Of a stretch of DNA of 32,577 nucleotides, positions 8,851 through 18,690 are shown one piece after another. The DNA is from Saccoglossus kowalevskii. Its lineage: Eukaryota; Hemichordata; Enteropneusta; Harrimaniidae. The stretch is taken from NCBI RefSeq assembly GCF_000003605.2, contig NW_003112969.1:74554-107130 (forward strand), given 5' to 3'. The translations under genes were made by a program, and so were the position numbers. Under the pieces are notes generated by a model that saw only the letters and a program-made list of their open reading frames with translations, did not search any database and was not told where the DNA came from. How positions within the stretch are numbered: the first letter of the stretch is position 1; each line of letters opens with the position of its first letter.

Positions 8851-9878
8851 TTAATTATGCTTGGCTCTCTTGCCTTTCATGTACTCGATCCATCTTTCAA
8901 GAGTGTTTTGAAATAAAGAGTTTTTTTCTATACTGCTTAACAATTGCAGCTGGCTGATATGTGTGGTATGGTAGTCCCATCTAGCAAGCTTAGGCGCGAC
9001 ACCTGTTGTGATATGCCGCAGATCATAAACAGTCCCTGAGCCAGTGTCGTAGAGTGGCAGTAATGCTTTTAACGATGTCAATCCTTCGCGGTACAATCGT
9101 TCGGCTTCTACTCTGTCTTCATCTGATGCAGTCATCATCAGATCATATAGACCAATCAGGCTGTAGATAAAACCGTTTAAAACAAACGAACTTGGATTGG
9201 TGGGATATTCCTCATACCAAGGGTACTTATCTAAAAATACTGCTTTAACTCCACCTTGAGATGAAAGTTTATTAAAAGGATACGTTGCTTTTAATGCTGC
9301 TTTGAGGTATTCTGGTTTTCCAGATTTACGATATGCACGTACAAGTACAGACATGGCATGGCCCTGCGCCATTGCCGAGTACCACCCTGGAGGCAGTTCA
9401 CCCATCTCATCAATTAAAATACGTGTGATCCAAATGGGCCAACCTCCTTTCTTGTCCTGGTTATTCAACAGCCAATTAGCTGCGTCATAAAAATGAGCCA
9501 TGTGTGCCGTGGTTGAAAGCTTAACATTGTCAATTCGGCCAAATCCTTGTACAGACAGCTTCACGATGCTTCGTAGACTCACTTTGGCTTTCTTCACCGA
9601 CTTGCCATTTGTTTGCCCAACACCCTTTCTCAAATCGTTTAGCAAATCTCTGGTAAACGTTCTCCATGATCTGCAGCTGCCCAGCCCATAATAAATATGC
9701 GTTCCTCTACGACTGATCGCTTCTCTGCTTGTCGTGTAATGAATATGAAAATACTTGTCTTTATCACTAGTGTCCAAGATAACCAATATTGTGCAGTTAT
9801 CAAAACATTTAAAATCAAAGGACAGCTCAAAATCTTCTGAATTTTTCAAATTCAAAGTTACCGAAGGACTTCCTGTAT
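8851..9878 (-). CDS. GLCE: GLCE last coding exon (residues 248-589)
   Basis: The acceptor is TTCTCACACAG on the minus strand, with AG at 9880-9879. The first two bases complete a split Asp codon with the last base of the previous exon. The exon encodes the middle beta-sandwich region and the whole C-terminal alpha-helical catalytic domain, with sequon NCT at residue 275 and stop TAA at 8851-8853. It is a single large exon of 1028 bases, with no frame damage. Confidence 0.95.
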
Positions 9879-12800
9879 CTGTGTGAGAATAAAAAGTAGA
9901 TTTTACTTATCGATAAAAAAATAGTGAATTTCAACTGTAGTTTGGAGCATGTACTGTGAAATACTTTATTTTAGCTGGAATTAATTTTCGCTGAAAATAC
10001 TTTTTTGGTGTTTTTTTATATGGAATTTATTTTCACTGTATTTTGACGAGTTGAATGTAAAATATAGGGAAAAAAAGTATACTCGCTGAATTTTTTTTTT
10101 CACTGAATCATTCATATAGCGAAAATTAATTCCAGTATGTGAAAAGTGAATGCTCTCCAGAAAAGTGAAAAACAAAAATGTCGCCCTCTTGAGTTGTGTT
10201 TCTACTTAAAAAATCATAGTGAACTCTAGAGGGAGACATGTATAGCAATGAAACCATTGATTAATTTGGTACATGTACATGCAGCTTACATAAATTCTAT
10301 AGAAAACACACTAATTCTGAAATCTCCCATGAAATAAACATAAGACTTCCATTTTTAAAGTGGTTGAAGTTAGTTGGCCACAGATTCATTTTTCAAAATT
10401 ATGATTTGCTGCACCTTGACCTATGTATATGTACATGTATGCCCTTACCTGTAATAAATTCTATAACTCGACTTCCTTTTTCTTCATCTAATACATTTTC
10501 AACATGGCTTTTTGTATTACCTAGCAACCATCCTGGCATGGCAGTATTCTCACCATTTTCATACACAATAACTCTTGGCTCCTGTTCTGTTAAATTTTTA
10601 CTGTAGTGACTCAGTCCAAATTGAGCAATCTGAATTGGATAGAAGTACCCTTGAGGACCCCACTGTGTGGAGATAGGAACACCTGTAATTTAAACATAGA
10701 TATACACAGTAAGTCCAAAAACAAATAAGCAATGGTGGCGTCACATATTGACTGTGTTCCTAACATTGAGCCAGACACACAGTATAGAGTGCTGTGATGT
10801 TATTCGTTTACATCTTTTTCAAACCAGTACATGTATGTCGATTTCTGATAAAATGTCATCAGCACTATTTTTCAGTTTGTTGAAATTTGCGTATCTATGC
10901 AAATAAACACTGGTTCAATGCTTCAATAAGGCAAAAGTTATTTTTTTTTTAAATATATTTAATGTTCATGCTGGTTTGGCTGTTGTGGTAATGGTTTCAG
11001 CTTTGTGGCACATTACACAAAAACACGGCTGTTTAAGTGAAACTATTGCTGCACATTTGCAGTTAATTCCCCATTTTGAAATAAACATACAGTCGGCATT
11101 AGTCTAAGCGCAAAAAGGGATCCAATCTGAAATTATATACTGTATAATACTTTATTTTCACTTGGAATTTATTTTTGCTGAAGGAATGATTGAGTGAAAA
11201 TAAAATCTAGTGAAAATACTTTTTTTTTCTATATTCTACATTCAACTCATCAATTACCAGTGAAAATAAATTCCACTGAAAACACTCGAAAGTCTTTTCA
11301 GCAAAAATTAATTCAAGGTAAAATAAAGTATTTTACAGTATACATGCATGCTTGTAATAAAAATGGTGCAGTCACGTGATTGCATTTTCTCCATACATAG
11401 TTGTGACGTTTACCGCACCATATCATGTATTTTATGTTGAACGACATAATTGTAAATGGCATGAACCGTGGTTATCTGACAAATACATGAATATGTACCA
11501 TGAAATTTCTCATAATAATGTACCAGACCCCAGGGCAGATAACTTCCAAATTTTAACACCCCAGTAAAAAATTTTTAACACAATGCCTACTAACATTCCC
11601 AGCATGCAATGTGTTCAAATATATTGTTCATTGTTTGTGATTTTAGCGTCATCCATCAGAAGAGGTTAGCGTTCAACTTTATCCAATAACATTATTTAGT
11701 ATTATTTAGTAAAATTGGAATATTTTATTTTTTATTAAAGTGGACAATGACAATTTTTTACCAGACTACATATGATGTTGATGTTTTTTAGACTGGAAAG
11801 TTACCCATCCTGGGCATTTGGGCAGTAATTTCACAGGGTCCATAGCACCAAGAGCCAAATGATTTCCAAGACTTTTCCAGACCTTTGCTTGTACAGCTAC
11901 AATTATGAGAGGACGATAAAAATTGATTCAAATTTTTTAAAATAAATCTATAAAGAAATTTGTTTTTTAACAAGATCGTATAAAATTTGAGATGTTGAAA
12001 ATGGATATTTTTCCAAAATTGTTCATGGCATTTCAGACAGTTTCTCAAAAAATTGCATGACGTTAGAACCCGATTTCTTGTTTCAGCTCAAGGTATTCTG
12101 ATGACATGAACCAATAATGAAGCATGAAGAAGATGAAATCTAATCTTCAGTTTGTTCCGAACCTCTTTAAAGAGTGCATAGTGTTACATAACTTGCTTGC
12201 TCATGTGTTTATGCGATAATCCTATTGGTATTTTTTTGAATTCATAACAATTATCTCGACATTCCTGCAATCAGGACAGCATACATATACAGGCTGTATC
12301 TTGTTACTGAAGAGAGGAGGGTCAGTGACTATTTTGTTAATACAGAAATATTATGGTAATATACTGTAAAACATGTTTAAATAGCTACACACCATTTTAG
12401 CGAATTTGAATCCATGCATGAATTAACTGAATTTTAATTTAGCTGAAGTACCAACAATCTCATTGCGAGAATATACTTTATTTTATTATTAGTGACATCT
12501 TGAATTACCGTAGTGTAATTACAGATTAGCTAAATTAGCTAAAATAACATGCTAGCTAAAAAGACATGTTTCACAGTAGTTCAAACAGAGTTTAATGTTT
12601 ATATAATTGTTTATATAATACAGTAAAAAGCAGAAAACTGGGGATGTTATTAATGTTTTATAAATATCTATTTTTATCAATCAAAATGGCTGTTAGATTT
12701 CAAATTGACTAATCCAGCACTGTCCAATCAGCAAGCGCTTCATTGGGCAGTCAAACTTTCTATTAGGGCCATTAAAAATGTTGAGCTTTTGAGCCAATCA

Positions 12801-15800
12801 ATATTAAATATTTGAATTTGAATGAAAGCCGATGAACGGTATTTTTTTCAATTTGTTATAATAATAACTTTATTGTTTTCTTGTAAATAATTTACATTAC
12901 AAAAAGTGATATTTTATGAACGGTTTTATAGTTTGATAGTTAATAAATATCGACATATATAAATAAATAAATAATATTATTTTGAGAGCCTATCTGTTTT
13001 ACATATATTTAGGTAAATTCTTAATAATGTCTGTATCTCTACTTAAAGTAAATATGTGAATAGATTTTTACTATCTTTAATCTGTTAAATATGTTCATAA
13101 AACTAAGGTACAACAGGATTTCTGCCTTTCGCTGTAATGCAGTTAACATCACAATATTTGAAAGCAGTCTTGCTAAGAAATAGAACTTATATAATACTTA
13201 GAATCAACTGTTTAGACATTCAGAGAGCGACCACCATAGCATGCATGTCAAATTAAATACAATTGACATGGACGGACTTGAATTTACTGTCAGTGTGACG
13301 AAAAATAAAAAAGAAGCTTTTATTCACTTTGTGGGCACAAGTTACAAGATTCCATCACATTTTCTTGAAAAAAAACACAGGAAAAAAATGTTTCCTTTTC
13401 TTTATAGAGCAGTCACCATCGCTATGAGACTAGAATATCTAACGATTCTGTTGCATTCTGACCCCTCTATTGGTATGCACCCCACACATAAATCACACAT
13501 TTCCTACCAGCATTTTATTCAAGACTTAAGTTAAAAGAACACAGTGTGCATATTTCACATTTACTACCTCTCTTAAAAGTTTATTGTGTGTCATCCACAC
13601 ATGGCACCTCAGTCTGTCAGAGACCCATTATATTAAATCAAATTTCAATCATTAACAAAACACATGTCACAAATGTGGCAAAATAAATATTTATTGAAAA
13701 TGCAACAAATTCACAATTAGTGAAGTAATATGTACTTGTTATATTAAATATACAGTCCTTGTAACAGGTGTGAGGCAGTACTACATAGAGGGCAGCCATT
13801 AGAGACAGCAATATCAATCTCACACTGTGAATATATTGATTTACAAATCCCATAATATTTCCCCTTAGTTTGACATCAGGAGTCATGAATATTCATGAGA
13901 TTGCTGCTACTCTGGCAACAATCATTAATTTGTTTTTTAATATCACACACACAAAGTGTTAAATAACGACAGACAATTACTGATCTAATACCGAGTAACA
14001 ATATATCACCTAAAACACGCTTCATATGCAAATTTTTTTCAGGCTATTATGTTTTATCACCAGTGAACTATCAACGTAAGCTGTATGCTGACACATGTTC
14101 AAAAAGAATTTTTTTCTGAACGATTGAGCAATAATTCTGAAAAAAAGCCTACATGGTTAAAGTTTATCATATTCCAGAGTTATCACACCCAGAAGCTCCT
14201 TGCAGTAAAAATTACTAACAACACGTGCTAGGTCATACTCCGGTGATATGGATTTGTTATGCTGTCTAACGTCACACTTTACTTACAAATACTGAACTAA
14301 GTATTCTATGACTTTATTGACAGTTCTTATATAGATATTGCCATGGCAACAGCAAGTGCCATGACACATCCAAATAACGGTATTTAATCAAATTCAGGGA
14401 ATGTTAATTGCGTCAATGCACATTTATCACTGCATTTTCCAATGTATTCACAATAAGAAATTACAAACAAACAACACATACAGGGTAATCAAGAGTGCAT
14501 TTATATATAAGGGCTTGCCACTTAAAATTGAAATCACACTTAATTTTCAGCTCTTGATTACATTATTATAAAAATCTCATTCAAATATTTTTAAATATCC
14601 ATTAGTTTTTATGTAATTGTAGGAATATTGTATCTATCTTTGAAAATCTGGTGAACCATAAATGCAAGGTCTGTTTTGCATGTGGTTTTTTAATAATCAA
14701 GAGCAAATACGCTAGGTTTCAGATAAACATCCAGGTGTTTATATGTGTTTTGCATACCTAAGCAGAGGAACTAGTCATCTAGTGTAAAGTGTGTGAATTA
14801 CTGTTGGACACAGTGAATGGTTTAGAATAAGTGGAAAGCGAACAGTATCATTAATTTGAATGGCACTTTTGAAATTATCAGCTGTGACCATATATTGTAC
14901 AGAGGTTGATTTTAACATACAGTGTGTGTACTTATACATTGTATGTGACCATATATCATACACATACAGTATGTGTGTGTTTACTTAAATTCAATATGAA
15001 GTGCAATGTACATTTACCATATTTGGTCTACTATGCGCTTATGTAAATTACAGAATGTTTATTTCTTTGGTGGAAATAAGTAAAACTTTAATATACGATT
15101 CAATATACAACAAATGTCATTTTTGGTTTATTTAAACTTCTATCAGAGAAATGCTCCTCATAGAGCAGTACGCTATATTCCTTCAGTTTGTCATGGTAAC
15201 GACCAAAAGTGTGCATTAACAACCGTAAATTTACATAGTTGTGAAGTTTCCAATATTGCATGGCCCAAGCAATGGATCAATTGAAATGGTTTCAGATTCC
15301 ATTAAACTCTGTGAAATTAATATACTTAGGGATTTTAACATTCAATATCAGATAAAAGCAACTGGAGGTTTGCAAGCTATCTAATTACATGTATATTACA
15401 GTATTATCATTTTCAGTATATATTGGGAAAATATCAAAGAATTCAGCTCCATGGTACTTGCTCATGTCTTGTAACTAGACCCCATAGAATTATTAGCTAT
15501 TACTGATGAATTTACATCAGACGATATGCTCTACAAAATAGAAAAGACTCTTGTCTAACACTGTCTCTAAGTCAAACATTGCAACTCATCAGTCTCTTGA
15601 AGATGTATTCTTCTCATGTTTTGAAAAAAAAGGTCAAATCATTGCATGGCAGGTGTGCGGTGAAAATAATCTCTTAATCTTTGCCTCATCTTTATCTTGT
15701 GTATCTAAGCAACCATTTTATACTCCATCATTTGTCACCATAGTGACCAGCACAGAATGTAAATGTGTACTATTAATTTTGATAAAATGATGCTATGAGA

Positions 15801-17682
15801 TATAAATGTAGTAAGCAGATTGAAGAGAACATGTGGATCTAGGATAAGCCTCCAGTCTTACATTCTCATCACGAACCAAGGTACAACAAATTTTTTTTTT
15901 TTTTCTGAACCAAATAACCACAATTTTTTTTCATAAATGATACGCATGAATTAGACACTAAGAAGGTATTTTGTTTTTTGTAATTATGTTTGCATAACGA
16001 TTTATTTCACATTTATCAAGCCTTGTATTTGAACCTAAAAAAAAATTTAAGTTACTAGATTTTTCCAAGAAAATCGCTTGCGGACTGAAAAAAAATTTCA
16101 ATCGCGACACACCATCAATTGAGTTAACAAAAATCTACATCAAAATTTGCTCTCCAGTGATAAAATATCAACATATTAGTCAAGAAAAATGGTGAACTAT
16201 ACTTGTAATGGCCCTGGATATTCGCCTAGTGTCATTAAAAAAAAAATTGAAAAATTTATCTCAATTTGCGGCTGATCTGCACTGGCTCGGAAGATGAATT
16301 CTGATTGGCTAAAAAAACAAAAAAACTTGTGGCGTTGAATGCACGTTCATTGTCAGTATTGTTATGCAAATTCAAACTAGCTAATCATTTACAACCTTCC
16401 GAGCCAGTGCAGATTAGCCCTCAATTTGTTGAGGTACAGGTAACATTTTATGCATTTCTAGGCAATGGCCCATTTATTTAATGAAAAGATAAATTTTTAA
16501 TATATGCCACACAGTCACAGCCACCAGAACTAACAAATTTAATAATTCTATTCTATTTAGGACTTGCAGTGATTAATTCTCTAGGCTAGATCCCATAGGA
16601 CTTGCAGTGATCAATCCTCTAAGCTAGATCCCATAGGACTTGGAATGATCAATCCTCTAGGCTAGATCCCATAGGACTTGCAGTGATCAATCTAGGCTAG
16701 ATCCCATAGGAATTACCGAAATCAATCCTCTAGGCTAGATCCTATAGAACTTGAAGTGAACTGTACTCTAGGCTAGATCCCATAGAACTTGCAGAGATCA
16801 ATGCTCTAAGCTAGATCCTATAGAACATGCAGTGATCAACCCTAGATCCCATAGGACTTGCAGAGATCAATCCTCTAGGCTAGATCCTATAGAACTTGCA
16901 GTGATTCGCACTCTAGGCTAGATCCTATATAACTTGCAGTGATCAATCCTCTAAGCTAGATTCCATAGGATTTGCAGTGATGAACCCACTAGGATAAATA
17001 CTACACTGCAGCTGAAGCAAGTGTCAAGGGTAAAATTTTGCTCTGGTCCAATTAGCCAGTAATACATGTACACTAAAAACAGAATGTTTTGCACTTCTAA
17101 AAATTTTTTTTTGTGTGTGTGTGGGATAAGAGATTATGAGATATATCTACCAATAATTGTTTTTTATTTCTTACCTTCTATTCCGCTTATACACTTGACT
17201 CTGTCTCTCAGTTCAACGTTGTAATGATCAAATGACATAAAGATACCATCTGGTTTATACTGTTCTTTTGGATAATAGATTTTAGAATAGCTATGCTGCC
17301 ATTCAAATCGTTCATATCCATCATACTCAGCAATTTTCCCATAAACTTCAAAATATTTCTCGATAAAAGAAAACGGCAAAAACACTTCAGCACCTTCCCT
17401 GCGTCCTTCGATGGTATAGTCACTATTGATTACACACTCAATCGGTTGGTAGCGTAAAATACTCCCACCATTTTGGTTATTTAGCGAGAGTTCATGTCCA
17501 CCACCGCTGTCTTCTAGCCGACGCCCTCCAGGGTCATGGTCATGGCTAATAAGCGGGAAACTATCCATGGATTGTGGCCTTTCATTGTTACATTTGGAAT
17601 ATAAAACAAGTATTACAAGTGCAAACAACAACGATGCCACTGATAGGTGCTTGAAGTTAGCTCTGTAACTGAATACACGCAT
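8851..17682 (-). CDS. GLCE: Heparan sulfate D-glucuronyl C5-epimerase, spliced CDS
   Basis: Join of complement(8851..9878, 10449..10682, 17175..17682): 1770 bases, 589 residues plus TAA. The enzyme converts D-glucuronate to L-iduronate in N-sulfated heparan sulfate or heparin precursor in the Golgi. A short N tail and a hydrophobic anchor (about residues 13-29) give type II topology. A variable stem follows, then family blocks FEWQHSYSKIYYP (126-138), STQWGPQGYFYPIQ (174-187), KKGGWPIW, WYSAMAQG (413-420), WYEEYPTNPSSFVLNG (468-483), LYDTGSGTVYDLRH (523-536), ARWDYHTTH (546-554) and the terminal KGKRAKHN. The tyrosines in the last three catalytic blocks are kept; these correspond to the family's active-site tyrosines. 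Human GLCE is slightly longer (617 residues), mainly in the N-terminal stem. Both introns are GT-AG with matching phases. Upstream 5'UTR exon(s) are not located. Product assignment is near certain. Confidence 0.96.
9879..10448 (-). other. GLCE intron B (570 bp), contains a MITE
   Basis: Bounded by GTAAGG (donor, 10448 downward) and CACACAG (acceptor). It holds the palindromic MITE at 9952-10138. GCCCTCTT (10183-10190) resembles the AGAGGGC core seen elsewhere in the window. Nothing else is recognised. Confidence 0.9.
9952..10138 (-). mobile_element. Palindromic TA-target MITE, copy 1 (inverted orientation, one end lost)
   Basis: It begins TACTGTGAAATACTTTATTT and follows the same order of blocks as the reverse complement of the copies at 27024 and 27349. 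At the right it stops after GAAAATTAATTCCAG without the expected GTATTTCACAGTA end, so this terminus is truncated or diverged. It probably belongs to a Tc1/mariner-type non-autonomous family (TA duplication, CTGTRAAATAC termini). Confidence 0.75.
10449..10682 (-). CDS. GLCE: GLCE middle coding exon (residues 170-248)
   Basis: The acceptor reads AAATTACAG (AG at 10684-10683) and the donor CAG/GTAAGG. The exon is 234 bases, entered and left in phase 1. It encodes STQWGPQGYFYPIQIAQFGL, highly conserved in GLCE, then NLT (sequon at residue 199) and a variable stretch ending at EFIT. Frame and phase agree with both neighbours, which confirms the gene model. Confidence 0.94.
11138..11340 (+). mobile_element. 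Palindromic TA-target MITE, copy 2 (203 bp)
   Basis: The ends TACTGTATAATACTTTATTT and TAAAGTATTTTACAGTA are inverted repeats. The interior has alternating TTTATTTTCGCTGA / CAGTGAAAATAAA blocks, so the whole element can fold on itself. It is flanked by TA on both sides. It is full length compared with the copies at 27 kb. Confidence 0.82.
12362..12578 (+). mobile_element. Second TA-target MITE family (217 bp)
   Basis: It starts TACTGTAAAACATGTTTAAA and ends AAAAAGACATGTTTCACAGTA, whose reverse complement matches over TACTGTRAAACATGT. Subterminal AGCTAAATTAGCTAAA repeats lie inside. The interior differs from the copies at 11138 and 27 kb, but the outermost TACTGTRAA is shared. Confidence 0.65.
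16269..16419 (+). mobile_element. 151-bp MITE with 24-bp TIRs and 9-bp target duplication
   Basis: GGCTGATCTGCACTGGCTCG... at the left and its inverse ending ...GCAGATTAGCC at the right match over 24 bp with one mismatch. CTCAATTTG is present on both flanks (16260-16268 and 16420-16428), as expected of a target-site duplication. An 8-9 bp duplication suits hAT- or Mutator-type transposition. No coding capacity. Confidence 0.82.
16558..16995. repeat. 38-bp minisatellite in GLCE intron A
   Basis: About 11 copies of a unit with core GGACTTGCAGTGATCAATCC followed by TCTAGGCTAGATCCCATA. Several copies carry small deletions or substitutions (GATCCTATAGAAC variants). It ends about 180 bases before the donor of coding exon 1. 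Confidence 0.9.
17175..17682 (-). CDS. GLCE: GLCE first coding exon (residues 1-170)
   Basis: The ATG at 17682-17680 is followed by a basic start and the hydrophobic anchor HLSVASLLFALVILVLY, a low-conservation Gly/Asp-rich stem, and the conserved FEWQHSYSK and DGIFMSFDHYNVE blocks. It leaves in phase 1 at GAAG/GTAAGA. The reading frame continues a few codons into the intron before a stop, so the splice is needed. The exon extends 5' to an acceptor at 17711-17712 (TTTTTTTTCAG), implying at least one upstream non-coding exon. An in-frame TGA precedes the ATG. Confidence 0.94.
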
Positions 17683-17691
17683 TTCACTCAG

Positions 17692-17700
17692 TCTTCACAT
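17692..17700 (-). promoter_or_regulatory. Start-stop element (ATGTGA) in GLCE 5' leader
   Basis: Minus-strand ATG TGA (17700-17695) lies in the same frame as the GLCE start and is separated from it by 12 bases. It falls within the 28 bases between the predicted acceptor and the ATG, so it should be in the mRNA. Such one-codon uORFs can hold ribosomes at the start codon and reduce downstream initiation. Confidence 0.5.
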
Positions 17701-17710
17701 CGGGATAACT

Positions 17711-18690
17711 CTGAAAAAAAAATATAGAGAAATAATCATAAGCTTAAATTTTATATGACAATGTCATAAATCCACGTATTACTGAGACTTATAAATTGCC
17801 CTTTATGACTTTTGTTACCATATCTACACTTTCGGCTTTACTTTTCAGGCATCAGATTAAACTCCTTTTCATTTTAATATAAAAATTAAAAGTAAAAACA
17901 GGAGTGCTTGCTATCTATTCATGTTCTCAGTATATGTTTCTTTACTTTATTTGAATTTTAAACTAAGATGAAACAGATCTATGCCTAAGTTGATCTTATC
18001 AGTATCAAATTGCATCCAATTATACTGTTGGTTTCATTTTTCCTCTCAGAGACAGACATCTTGTTACATTCTTCAATTACAAACTACTCTTAATAGCCAC
18101 ACCAATCATGAACTGCACCAAAATTATACATTAATTGATAATATTGAGATAAAAACTTGAGTAATCAGGCCACAACAAAGTGTTAACAATGACGACGACA
18201 ACAACAACAATCATGGTATACTATGAGCAAGTTGAAAAACAACACAAATGAAATGGAAAAAAAAAAAAGACTTTGGGAACAAATTTCCCCATGAACTTAC
18301 AGCATTGAAAAGATGTAATCTACTTGTGAGTGCATAGTGGTGATATTTAAGTGTATCCGTAGCCATAACATAGTACACAAATTACTTAGCTTCATCTCAT
18401 CTCCTCATACGTCAAAAATAATGCACAGACGGCACCTTAAAATGCAATTTAATTGTCTCATTGTCTGACCTTTTCATCTTGTTAACCCCCGGATGAATAT
18501 TTTATACATGTCATCGGCCACATGTGCCACTGTTGTATTGTTTCCATTGTGTTGCACAACTAGGAAATTTAAACGGTTTATCTTTGGGCATCTTCTGGTA
18601 AAGCAGTATGCAGTAGATGCATCTTGGGAGCTGATCTCAATGTGCCAACATCTTTGAAATCTCAGACAAAATATCAGGACATACTGTATA
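17711..18690 (-). other. Presumed GLCE 5'UTR intron, part before the 25-bp array
   Basis: It starts at the acceptor TTTTTTTTCAG beside the first coding exon. The DNA is AT-rich with short ACG/ACA triplet runs near 18190. No exon, RNA gene or mobile element is recognised. Confidence 0.55.

Larger units (their letters stand above)
10683..17174 (-). other. GLCE intron A (6,492 bp)
   Basis: Donor GTAAGAAAT (from 17174) and acceptor AAATTACAG. It holds a MITE at 11138-11340, another TA-type MITE at 12362-12578, a 151-bp TIR element at 16269-16419 and a 38-bp minisatellite at 16558-16995. A CTCF-core-like TAGAGGGCAG lies at 13786-13795. The stretches 11341-12361 and 12579-16268 are AT-rich and show no gene; the ORF at 13241-13534 has no family signature. 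Confidence 0.9.

Noticed and set aside
13241..13534. 97-codon + ORF in GLCE intron A
   Set aside because: No recognisable domain, opposite strand to GLCE, no splice signals or partner exons.
17164..17174. Extension of the GLCE first exon reading frame to 17164
   Set aside because: A consensus donor GTAAGA begins at 17174, and the next exon joins in phase to give the conserved epimerase sequence.
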